DNA of 64,000 nucleotides from Anaeramoeba flamelloides (Eukaryota; Metamonada; Anaeramoebidae): the NCBI GenBank assembly GCA_027625915.1, contig JANTQA010000070.1, positions 7,011,001 to 7,075,000 of the forward strand, read 5' to 3'. The notes beneath the pieces are model-generated. The model ran no database searches, was not told the DNA's origin, and worked only from the letters and a program-made list of their open reading frames with translations. The position numbers and the translations under genes were made by a program. Below, in pieces: positions 20,101 through 32,200 of the stretch (position 1 is its first letter; each line of letters begins with the position of its first letter).

Positions 20101-23100
20101 TTTCTAAAGTAATTAATTCTAAATTATTGGCATTTAGTTTTAGCTCCAATATTAAGCAATTATTCAATAGCCATAATGATTCAATTTTACATTTTGTTGT
20201 AAATAATTCTAAATTATGAGTATTTAATAATTGAATAATTATTTCAATAATTCTTATTCTGGTTGATTTGATTTTTTTATTTAAATTCTTTATAAATGGT
20301 TTCATTTTGAAATTTGATTTCTCAATACAATTATTTAATTCATTGAAAAAAATACCGCAACCTTTATTAATTTTATTTTTTATTTCATTATGGTTAATAT
20401 TAGTGACGATGCTTGTGTCTGTATTGGTGATATTATAATCATTAATATTATTGACCTTAATATTTGCATTATTATTTGTTGGAATTGATTTCATTTCTTC
20501 TATCAAATCATTTTTTCTTTTCATTTCAGTGACTACTAGGCCTTCTATATTATTAAAAGATTGGATATTGTTTTTTTCTAATTGTAAATAATTTTCAAAG
20601 TTATAAACTACGTTTCCATCAATTCGTTCATTAAATACCATCAATGAAGATAGTAAAGTAATTACGTCCCAATAAGAACTACTGATAATTTTTGATTTCC
20701 TTTCAGAAGAACAATACCAATTTAAAGAATTTAAATAAACATTTATTAAACATACATTACTCCTTAAAGATGATGTGAAAATAAATTTTGAATATCTATA
20801 AATGGTTTGTGTTATTTCCTCGTCATTTAAGGACAATCCATAAGTAATAATATAATAAAATTGACCTAAATTTTCATTACCAATATAATCATTTTTACAG
20901 TGTCTGATTAATTCGCAGATCCCACAATATGCTAAATTTAACCCAGAATAATGATTTGGCTTTTTATTTAAGCAAGCCTGAGTAAAAATTGTTAAAAATA
21001 ATGAAAATTTGGGCAAAATTCTTGTTGGCTTTGTTTCATTTAGTTTATTTTTTTCATTTAAATTATTATTTTCGTTTGGATTATTTTTTTCATTTTGATC
21101 ATTTTTGTTATTTTGATCATTTTTGTTATTTTGATCATTTTCTTCATTTTGTTCATTTTGTTCATTTTCTTCATTTTGTTCATTATGCTTATTGCTTTCA
21201 TTGTTTTTGTTATTTGGTGGAATTTTTTGTTTTTTTTGTTTTTTCAATTCTTCCGCTTGATGAGTGTAAAACAATGTAATAAATTTTTCAATTAAATCAG
21301 AGACTTCAAGATAAGTGCTTAGAACAATTCTATACATTACAGAATTTTTAATTTGAGAAATATTTCCAATTAATTTAAACATTTTACCCCAAAAAAATTT
21401 GGCAGTAGAAACTTCCCACGGGAATGGCGAATCAAACGAAACTACATTGCTGATCAATAATTCTTGGTTACTTGGTGGCCCAACTATTGGTATGAAATAA
21501 GTTGAATTTATTTTAATTTCTTCGTTTTCATTTAAATAATCACCCTGAAGAATTAATGGCTGGTTTTGTTTGCGAATCAAAGATTTTTTCATTTTTTCAT
21601 TTAAAAATGGTTTTTTGATCCCAATTAAAATATTATGAAGATTAATTGTTAATTTGATAATTGCCCGGCTCCATTGGACGGCAGTTGACAATCTTTGCTT
21701 TAACTTGTTAAATAATTTTTCAAATAAATCCCAATGGAATCTTGAAGTGGTCCTTGAATGGATTAAAATATTCAATAATCTGCCTATGAAATAACCCGAA
21801 AGTGTTTGTATGTATTCTTCATTGCCACAGTCATGGATGTAATGCGCCACTTTAACTATACCCTCTAATAAATGATGCAATGTTTTCTTTGTTAAATAAT
21901 TATCTCTTTGAAAGGAAATCGTCTCTAAACATTCCAAAATGATTCGGCATCTTTTCACAAGCCCGTTAATGGATTCCTTCGATTCTGGTTTTACATAAAG
22001 TGAACTTAATAATTGTTCATTAAATATCCGGTAATAAAATTGAATTTTGCTTTTAATTTTCTCTGGGCATTCTTCGGTGAAAATCCATCTTGTGTATAAA
22101 TCAATAACACTTAAGACGGTTCTATCTTCGCCCAATGGCAATAACAGTGATTGCCTTAATATTTCTAAAATCATTTTTTCTCTTTCAACACTTTCAAATA
22201 GATACGACAATAAGTCAGCATCAGAAACCCAATTCATAATTTCTGGAATTAATAAAGTTTGGATTTCAACGGGGCAATATGGCCTAAATCCGGTTTCTAT
22301 AGAAAAGTTTTATTAAGGTGAGGAATAAACTAAAATTCAAAATTTTGGACACAATTTTTATTTTTCCTAAAGTTTACTTCGATTGAACTTTCAATAATTC
22401 TTTACATGTTTTTTTTTTTTAGATTTTTCAAAATTATTACAAAGGGTTTAATTTTTTTTTTTATTTATGTTTAGTAAAATTATTTTTTTTTTATTCTGTG
22501 CTTTATTTCTTCCCTTTTTATATTTTTTTTGTCCATGTACTTCATTCCCACAATAATTAAAAATTCATTTAAATTTTTTTTAAAAGATTGTTATGATTTT
22601 AAATTATTTTTAATTGTATCTATATAAGTTTTTTTTTAATATCGACAATGTCAATTTATATATCAACCATTTCAAAAGATTTTATCTCACAGCAAAATAA
22701 TTGGATCTTTAGATAACAATAGGAAAAGTGAATTTATTTTTATTTTAATAATGAATTTTTTTTTCTTTAAAATGGAAAGATGTTCATATCACAAAAATTT
22801 TTATACTTTAAATTATTTTTCATTTGCTTTTTTATAATAGGATTTAAAAAACTCATTATGTTATATTATTAGTATATGTGTGTTTTAATATTTTTCAGAA
22901 TTTGTGTTTCTATGCTGTTTCAAAAAAAAAAAAAAAAAAATGGAGATTTTTACAAAAAGATGATGATCAAAAAATAAAACAGTTTTCTATAGAAATGGGA
23001 ATTTGATATTGATTACAGATCGATCAGAAGAGATTTTTGCAAAGAAATTTTTTTTAAAATTTATTTAGAGATAAGAAAAAAATCTATTCAATTTTAAAAA

Positions 23101-26100
23101 CAAAATGATCTTATTTTTCTTGAATTTTGGACAAAAAAATTTAATGAAAAAATTGTAAATTTCAATATAAGATTAATCTAATCTCAATTAAATAACTCCA
23201 ATTAGTTTCTGTGATTTTTTAATTATTGATTCTTTTGCTTCTTTATTTTTGTTATTATATTAAATATTAAACTCTGATAAATACATGTTAATTTTTTTAA
23301 TTGATATATCAGAATTATAAAACGGTTATTTCGAAGAATATGTATATAATCTATTTCCAAAAAAAGTGAGACAAATTTAATTTTAAAATATCTTGATTTA
23401 ACTTAATTCTAATATTATTATTTAAAAATCGTAAATTGTTATTCATCGTTTATCGAGTGTTTATCAATAAATAAATTTGTTTATTGGTAAGGTATTGCCT
23501 TAATAAAAGATGTATCAAAGTTTTGGATTACAATTTTAACTTGGTATTTTTTTTAGATGTGGAAATTGGTGGGTTTTTTTTTTCTTTTAAAGAATAAAAA
23601 AAAAATTTTTTCTGAACTTCTTTAATCTCGATAGATTTTCTCAGAGAATGGAAAATATATAACATTATTTTTTTGTTTAAAAAATATTTGCGTACCTTAT
23701 CATATTTCCAGTTTTTTATTGAAATTACTTTTACCTCATTGTCCCCAAAAAAAAGTGTAATAATTATTTTTGATTTTTTCGAAATACTTTTTTGACTTTG
23801 GCGAAATAATTACTTTATAATATAATCTTAGATTGACAATTACAAGATAAAAAAATAATATTTTTTATCAGAAAACTGGTAATAGACAAGTAGTAACATA
23901 CCAAACTTACAATCTGATTGTAAGAGATTTGAATCACCGTAACTGCATTATTTCTGATTGTTTATCATTTTCTCAAAAAGTTACAAAAACAACAAAGTTG
24001 TAATTTTTCATTAAAAATAGGGATTATGCTTCAATAGAACCACCAATTCTTTAAAGAAATCATCTGACCAATTTAGAATTTTTTTTAACTCTTATAAAAA
24101 CTAAAATAAATAAGAATGGGATCAAAATTTACTCTAAATTTAAAGAGTGAATTCCATTACTTGAAGAGAATTGCCCAGATTCTCCTGGTTTAACAATATC
24201 CCGAATTCAAATTAGAGATTTCAGGAAGTGCCGTAAAGTACTAATTTTTCCGGGATTTGGAAAGTGCCTTGGAGTGCCTAGTTTTTTTTTTTTTTTAAAT
24301 TTTAAATAATTGAATAAAATATATGATTTTACAAATAAACAGAAAAATCGAGAAAAAATAAAGGTACTTTTCCAGGAATTAAAAAGGATTGAGTAAAATC
24401 TTTGATTTTTCTTAATTCTTTCAAATTTTGGAAAACCCTAACGAAAAAACAGGTGAACTTTTAATGTACATTTTTTAGAGGAAAAAAAAAACAATAAATA
24501 GTAAAAGTTTTTCATTAAGCCCTAAAGAAGATAAAAATCACAAAATAAAGTCATTTATTCTGTATTACAGGAGATTCTTTGATTTGAGATTATACCTCTT
24601 CCATCCGATAATATTAATAGTAAAAACTTTGTAATGATCTCTTTTCATAACTTTGTACAAAAAATTTAATTCTAATTTCATAAAAATTTAATTCTATCTC
24701 AACAAGTTTGATCAGGAAGAGCTTGGCTTAATGAGACAAATAATTTTCGTTTTTAATTTATTTGCCAAGATCTTTTTTTATTTATACTGTTAGTAGTGAT
24801 AAAGCATGATTTGGAAAATTGAAATAAAAATTTTACTTTTATTAATTGGAAAATTAAAGTATCACAGAATCGAAGTGATGTTTTTAATCAGATTTATTTG
24901 TTTTTGCTTTGAATTATAAAGACGATCATTTTGATATATATCGTTATTTAAACTACAGTGATCAAAATAATGCGTGCACAACGACTATAATCCGTGTTTC
25001 AAAATATTATCTGTGCTTTTTTTTATTCTTGACCCAAGGCAACATCCAATATACTACCAAATAGTATACCTGAGCCCAAATCAATTTTGAAAGTAAAGTA
25101 CTGGTTATTTTCAGTAAAATTTAAATTATTAATGCAAATAGTTGAAAATTTTCCATAATATTCTCAATTTTTTTGAAATTTTTTGTTTTTTTTATTATTA
25201 AAATTTTCATAACAATTAACTCTATTTTTTGAGATAAATTTTCCAATTTGATCCTGAATTTTTAGAATTTCTTTTTAAATAATAGGACTTTAAGAAACCA
25301 ATATCATATTTTTTTCAGGTTTATTATTGGTTTCTTTGATCGGTTGATGTATAGGTTTTCTATAACAAAAAAACACGCTTTTTATTTTGAAGCACGCTTT
25401 ATATTTTTTTGCACGCTTTATTTTGACTACAGTAAATTTAATATTAATTTATTATAAATATGTAGACATTGAGTTTCTGTTCTGTTTTTATTTTATTTCA
25501 GAAAGTTTGATTTTAGGTTTTTTAAATGTGTCCAAATTATTGAAATTGAGTTTAGGTAAAGAAGTAAAAATATTATTTCAGTATTTTTAATTTCAAAGAA
25601 TTTTTGAAGGATAATTTAATTTTTCAGGGTTTCTTTTAAAACGCACCCTTAATGAACAAAAAAAAAAAATAAAAAATAAATGTCTTGAGAAAGGAAATAG
25701 AAATTACAAACCCATGTCATTCGAAATTAAACCAATCTCATTTGCAACAACTGGGTAACAAGTCGGAAATAAACAAACCAATAAAGTATTGATCCAAAAT
25801 TTTTTATTCTTTTGGCTATCATTGAGATATTTTATCACTAAGTACACGAGTTCTAATTTTTCCTCTTTTGTGTTTGGTGTTTTTTTTAATTTTTTGCCTG
25901 GTGGTTCTTCTATTCGAGTAATTATTTTTTACGAAAACAAAAAGTATTATTTACAATTTTTATATTGGTTATGGTTTTTTTCTTAAGAAAAGGTTAAACA
26001 ATTACTATTGATCGGCCCAAATAATAGCCTTATTGAATTCTGTTTATAATTTTCAAGGAACGGATCTAAATTGATTATTCTTTTTAATAAAATCAGGTGC

Positions 26101-26847
26101 TCATCTTCAATCATGCTTCCTATTACATCAAGGAATTTAAGCAAACAAGAAAAACCGTTTTTTCTTATTTTTTCTGGTTGCTGCAAGCTACATAAGAGTT
26201 CAAAAATTTCAACTAAGAAAATTTAGAAAGAAAGGCAATTGTGTCACCAAGTTAAAATTGTTGTGAATTAAGTGTTTAGATCAATAAGAATTTCAGAATT
26301 TTTAAAAAATTAAAGATTTGTTTTTTAAAAGGGATCTTTACCAAAACTTCGATCTTCAACTTTTGATTGGATCATATCCTTTCCAAAAAATAAAATGTTT
26401 TCAAGCAACGAAAAAAGGAATGGGAGATCAGTTGATTTGGGTGGATTAATTTCTTATTATTGTAAAAAATAACAATTAAAAAAAAAAAATAAGTTTCTGT
26501 TGGGGTTTACTTTCAAAAAAAAAGGAAAAAGAGAAAAAATTGGGTACTTTTTTTTTTTGGATCAATTCCATGAAAAGCTTGAAACAGACTTTGGGTCAAC
26601 ACGTCTGCTTTTTGCTCATAAATTAACTTCTGTTCATTTTTCTCAAGTGTTTCTAGTTAGAAATATTAATAAGAAAAATAAGAGTTCTTTTTGTTTTTAG
26701 AAGGAAGAGAAAAGGAAAGGTCGAGAAAGATAGGATTTTGTTTTGAAAGTTACCAAGATAATTAAATAAATTTTTGAGCCTTTTTAGAATAGACTGAGTA
26801 CTTGAACTGAAATTTTTTAATTTTTTATTGGATTGTTTTGAGATCAT
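17171..26847 (-). CDS. RalGAP alpha-like Rap/Ran-GAP domain protein
   Basis: Six exons: 26847-26754, 26652-26548, 26452-26342, 26212-26006, 25909-25712 and 22296-17171, totalling about 1,946 aa (human RalGAP alpha is about 2,000). All five introns are phase 1; four are 93-129 nt and the last is 3,415 nt. The N-terminus (MISKQSNKKLKNFSSSTQ, then ILKRLKNLFNYL) and the stretch LLCSLQQPEKIRKNGFSCLL resemble the helical N-terminal part of RalGAP alpha. The C-terminus has a complete Rap-GAP domain (about 1700-1920) with the catalytic asparagine-thumb helix in HLGNDQVQIIWSEN and the strand HFNFVHIIIYPLP. Such proteins, with a RalGAP beta partner, stimulate GTP hydrolysis by Ral-type GTPases; TSC2 is a relative. 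A middle segment (about residues 1180-1680) holds poly-Asp and long Lys-Glu-Arg repeats that are probably disordered. The first exons are small and their joins were made by eye. Confidence 0.85.
24225..24455. repeat. Hairpin repeat cluster 1
   Basis: Contains GTGCCGTAAAGTACT and GTGCCTTGGAGTGCCTAG boundary words and a palindrome whose arms meet at AATCTTTGATT, closing with GGAAAACCCTAACG. The same centre and boundary words recur in the arrays at 42.9, 52.3 and 63.1 kb. It lies in a RalGAP intron. Confidence 0.65.
24956..25432. mobile_element. MITE family B, copy 2
   Basis: 477 bp between TA dinucleotides (24954-24955 and 25433-25434). Left end CAGTGATCAAAATAATGCGT; right end reverse-complemented CTGTAGTCAAAATAAAGCGT. 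The match to copy 3 at 34701-35179 (inverted) is close throughout, including ATAGTATACCTGAGCCCAAA. No ORF. Inserted in the RalGAP intron. Confidence 0.85.
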
Positions 26848-29278
26848 TAAAAAAATAAAATATCAAAAAAATGACTTGTTTGATTGAAATTGGTACTAGT
26901 GGGCAGAAAAAAGAATTTTGTGTATCAACGGTGACAGTTATATTATTGGAAGAGTAAATTGTTTATTTTATTATATTTCTCCTAGTTCTCTTTTTAAAAA
27001 CTTATTTTTCTGTCCTTACTTTAAGGACGAGGTTTGCCTATTCTAAAGTTTTCTTAAAAACTTTGGATCCAACCTCATTTTTCATTGTGAAAAAGAATAT
27101 ACCTTGAAATATACTCAATTTGAATCAAAATAGTATTTAAATGTGTATTTTTGATATTAAAAATTTCAAAAGAAATTTTGAGATATAGGAACTCAAATAC
27201 CATTATAAGAATTATTAGAATGAAAAAGGAAAATAATCACAATTTTTTAGTACAAAAAATCAAGAACATTTCAAAACACTCTTATCAAGCAACTATAACT
27301 TTTTAATTTCACATTGCCTCGATTTTTGATGAATGTACTACTTGGGTTGTTAAATTGTCTTCATAAATCAAAATAAATTTAACAAAGTAAATGTTTTTTT
27401 CTCAGAGTTTTTTAGTTTTGAAACTTTTTGTTTTTTCTTGAATTAAAGTTTCAAACAATTCTTTAGGGGATACTATCTATTATATTTGATTTACAAATCG
27501 AATCCATTTTATTAAACATTGAAAAATTATGGTCTGTTTTTGTATGAGAATTGTTGTTATTTTGGATTATTTCTCGTAAAATCTAATTGAGAGATAAATT
27601 AGATTGTAAGAAATGGTTTTTTGGGATTTTTTAGTTCATATATCCCATAAATGTAAAATTTGCAAGATTTACTCATAATTTTAATTTTAAAAACAAATTT
27701 TTTAAAAAGGAAAGAAGATTTTTATTGTTATGATGTGGATATCTTTGAATTTTAGAGATTATAAAATAATAATTTTCAAGTTTTTTAAGAATTTCTTAAT
27801 TTGGAAAAAAACAAAAAAAAATAATCCTAAAAAGATTCCAATCTTCTCCATTTTGCAACTTATCATGTAAATTTTAAAACCCCTCTTAAAAAAATACCCA
27901 AATCAGAAAAAAAACAGAAAATGAAATTCTTTACAGTCTTACAATGTTTTTAAAATTTTTTATTACCAAAAATATTCCCAAAAGTTTATTTTCTTTACCA
28001 CTCTCTTACATTTTTTTATATATGTAAATTTAAAATTTTGAAAGAAAATTCATTTTTTATTTCTTTTTTCTTTTTGAAAAGTAAATTTGAAAAAAAAAAA
28101 TGTTTTAAAACTCCTAATTAGCACACATTAAAGTGAAATTTGTGATTTCTCTCAAAAATCAATTCACTTCTACTTATAAAACTTATTACTAACAATTTAA
28201 ATTTCCTCAAGATCTTTTGAAATTTTCCAATGACAAGTTCCTATAAAATGGTCCCCAAAAATTTTTCCGACTTTTTAATTTATTTTTGAAATTTTATAGT
28301 TTGTTAAGGTGTTTATTTTATAAATAATAACTCAACACTGGATCCAATTATTTTTTCTATTCTTTATAAAGGATTATATGTTTGGTAGATTCTTTAAAAA
28401 AAAAAAAAAAAAGTAAATTTTAGATTTTTGGTTTTGTTACTTTGAGTGAGATGGAGTTTACCTATTGATACAATTTCAAACTTAAAATACTTTTATAAAA
28501 TAAAAAATACAAAAATTAAAATTATTTCACTTTTTTTAATAGATTAATAGAAAAAATGAGCTGATTTTTTGAGGATCAAAAGAATGATAGATATTAATTG
28601 TAAACTTGACTTAATATGAAAATTAATTTTTTCAATTAATAAACAGTCCGACTTTTGTACCTAAGGGTTTTAAATGATTTATTAGGACTATTAATTTATC
28701 TATCTCGTTAATTGTGCTTGAATTGTTTGAAAAGGCAATAAAAAACTGAAATAATATTTCCAAAAATCATGTGATAATATTATTGGAGTTTCATTGAAAA
28801 AATCTTTTAATAATTTTTGAAAATTTAAGAATTTTTTAAGAAACATTTCATCAAAACTGAACAAATGAAATTTTTTTAAAATATTATTGAAATTTCTAAA
28901 CAAAAAAAATTTTTTTATGAAATTGATAAAAATTCACTGGAATTTTATTTATTTCAGATCAATGTGTTGTAAAAAGTATTGATATTTTTTTAACTGTTTT
29001 AACTGTGTTAAAATTTTTAAATTTGGGTTGAGATTTAATTATTTGTATATTAATTAATTGTAAACTTTTTATTAAAATAATTTTTTAATATTGTATTCCA
29101 ATAAGATTTGATATATTCGAAATTATTAATAATTATGAAAAACTATAAAAGAATAAAATAAAATAGAAATAAAAATATAAGCCAAATTCTGTTTTTTCAT
29201 TTGTTAATTTTAATAAGAAATAAATAAAAAATGAACTAAATTTAAAATGAAAAATTTTTGAAAATAAAATTTTTTTTT
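26848..29278. other. 2.4 kb intergenic region, nothing recognised
   Basis: Between the start of the RalGAP gene and the stop of the USP14 gene. Strongly A+T-rich; short ORFs only, with no recognisable motif. No inverted-repeat element or hairpin cluster was seen on reading through it. Confidence 0.5.
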
Positions 29279-32200
29279 TTAGAATTTTGTTGCCTCTTCT
29301 TTTGCAGGGATTAGACGATAAATTGAGATATAGTTTGTATGCCATTCCGAACCACCAGATAATTTAAGAATATCATCTTTTGGTATTTCTGTAACAGTAT
29401 CATCATCGAATTGATACCAAGTTTTATCATCTTTTTTTGTCCATCCAATATAATGACCACCGTCAATAGTTCTTCCAATATGTGTTACTATTCCAGCCAA
29501 TTCATAATTCCCCGTTATATCATCTTCTATTTCTTCAAATTCTTCCAACACCTCTTTTTCTGTTTCCTTTTCCTTTTCCTTTTCCTTTTCCTTTTCCTTT
29601 TCTTTTTCCTTTTCCTTTTCTTGTTCCTTTTCGTTTTCATTTTTTTCGATTTCCATCTTTGTTTGTTTTTCTTTTTCATTCTCTTTTACATTTTTACCAA
29701 GGTTCTCTTTTTTATTACGATATTCAAAAATTCTTTCGCGAGTTTTTGTAATTTTTTGTTTTAATTCCTCAGTACAATAAGTTGATGCATCGAGTTCAAA
29801 AGGAAATTTCACTCTTCTTAAAATTTTTGAACCAACACCATCCTTTCTCCAAAAGAAACGTAGAAATTGAACAATTAAAAATTTAGGTAATTTCGAAACT
29901 TTAGAAGTTGATTGGTAAATAGCATCGCGATTGAGTGTTTGTGATCGTTTAGTTAATTCTGAAACAAGCCCCATTCCAAGTCCCTGGTGAAGAAAATCAA
30001 CAGATTGATCAATATTACAAATCAATTTTAAATTTTTATTTACAATCTTTTGTGGTTCTTCATCTTCATTTTCCATACATTTACGAGATCCTTCAAGTTG
30101 AACTTGAAAGAGATCAGTTATGACAGATTGCTTTTTATTATTTTTTTCAGTAAAAAGAAACAAAGATAATGTCTCAAGTAATGTGCTTAATGCTTCTTCT
30201 GAATCTTGTTGTATATAACCATATTGGCCCCTTTCTGCATATCTATAAAAAATTATTTATGTATTATATATATATTTATTTAAATTTGATTAATTATTAT
30301 ATTTAAAAAAAAAAAATTCGATTTAAAGGTTTTAAACAATTTTTTTTTATAATTTAAAACATTTTTGGATCAATATATTCAATTTTTTCAATCATGATAA
30401 ATTATTTTCAAATTAACAATTTTTTCATTGAAGGTTTTGTGTTTTAAGATTTCAACTTGTTTTAAACGTTGAAATTAAGAAATAAAAAAAATTCCTTTGA
30501 ATGATCTTTATAAAATTTTTGGAATGACAAAAAGTAATACTTTTTCCAATTTGTCCAATTGATTTTTAATAAATACCCAAGAATCATTTAGAAGTAAAAT
30601 TAATCTCAACAGTCAATTTTCCTTTTTGTTTTATATATACCATTTCCCAGTTAATGGTGCCTAGTTGGCATGAATGAATTAAATGTGTTTAAAGGGTTTG
30701 AATGGATATTGATGAAAAAATTTAACTTTTTAAAATTTCTAAAATTGAAATCATTTTTTATTAATTTTTTTTGTTTTTTTTTTTTATAAGCAAATATTTT
30801 TTTATTATTTCTTTTTGTATTGCAAAATCTATAGTCACTGAGTAAAAACCTGTTCTTCTAATTTTACGAAAAGAGACAAAATGATTGTAGAAAAATCTTA
30901 TTGATTTCTATTCGAATTTTCTTTGATCTTCAATTCAAGATCAAAATGAACCTTGTTGTTTTTTTCAATAGGGATCTAAGATTTTGGATTTTTCACTTTT
31001 TATGAAAATATATTGATTGATTAGATTTACTCCGTATGGATATCAACTATTCTTTGATGTGTATTGTTCCATTTATTTATTCTTTAAAGGTCAATTATAA
31101 AAAATAATTGGTGCGTAATTATTTTGGGGCACCTTTAACTGAAACAAAGTTGGTATATTTAAACCTTCCTCTTGAAAAAAACATAGTTTGATTTTTAAAA
31201 AACATCTAATCTGAAAATTGAATGAAAAAAAAAAATAATAATAAATAAAATTAATCATGATTAAACTAATTAAGAAAGCTTTTTTCATAACTAATGATAA
31301 TAACAAATTTCATTTTTTTTTTAAAATATTTCTTAGAATATTTGTAATGAGAAATACAATTCTTTTTTAAACTGTTGAAATTGTAAATCCAAATAAATTG
31401 ATTAAATCTAGATATTTCGGTTTATAAATATAATTTTTAAAAATAATTAAAATTTTAAAAAAAAAAAATTTAAATGCAACAAAAAAATAGTTGATAAATA
31501 ATCTTTAATTAAAAATTAATGTTATATTTGAAATTAACTATTGAATATTTTATTATGAAGAAATTCTCTACTGTCAGTTAATATAAAAAAAATAAAAAAA
31601 AAAAAAAAAAAGCAATTCAATAAAAACGGATCTTAAATCCCTAATACCAGTAGAAAAGCAAAAAATGACCATTTTTTTTTACCATTTTTTTGTTAAATTA
31701 ATTTTTTTGGAATATCTTTAAGTAATAGTTTTGAACCAAGTATTTGGCTAGGTTTGAATAGTTCTCATTTTTACATTTCCGGCAACTTTTTGTTTATGGG
31801 TTTTTTGAAAAAGGAGATTGAAAAAAAATGACAAATAAAATGGACATTTTTTGCTTTTATATTGGTAATAGGGCTTTAACATCAGTTCTTATATTTTGAA
31901 AAATATTGAAAAATTCTTTTATATTTAATTATTTTAAAAAAGAATAGAATTTTAGACATTGGAAAATTTTATTTTTGTAATGATTTGATATTGACTTCGT
32001 GACTTCATTTTAAAAGTTACTAAATTTTCTCTCTAGTAAAAAGAGGTTATTGAATCTGAAATATAATTATTATTGGGTTATGGTTTTAAAATGAGAAGAA
32101 ATTTTATCCTATTTAAATTTCAAATATCAATATTGAAAATGGAAAAAAAATTGTTCAAAGCACCATTTGATCAATCAAAAATACAGAATAAAAATTATCA

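Larger units (their letters stand above)
22297..25711 (-). other. 3.4 kb intron of the RalGAP-like gene
   Basis: The donor is ATGG|gtttgt at 25712/25711 and the acceptor ctatag|AAACC at 22297/22296. Joining in phase 1 restores a continuous protein (GLISNDM-E-TGFRPYCPVE). The intron contains a relative of the 44.7 kb repeat (23340-23760), a hairpin cluster (24225-24455) and a complete family B element (24956-25432). A short segment at 22488-22560 matches 50655-50725. Confidence 0.8.

Noticed and set aside
28700-28903. 67-aa minus-strand ORF with ordinary-looking composition
   Set aside because: No recognisable family, no splice partners found nearby; not enough to call a gene.
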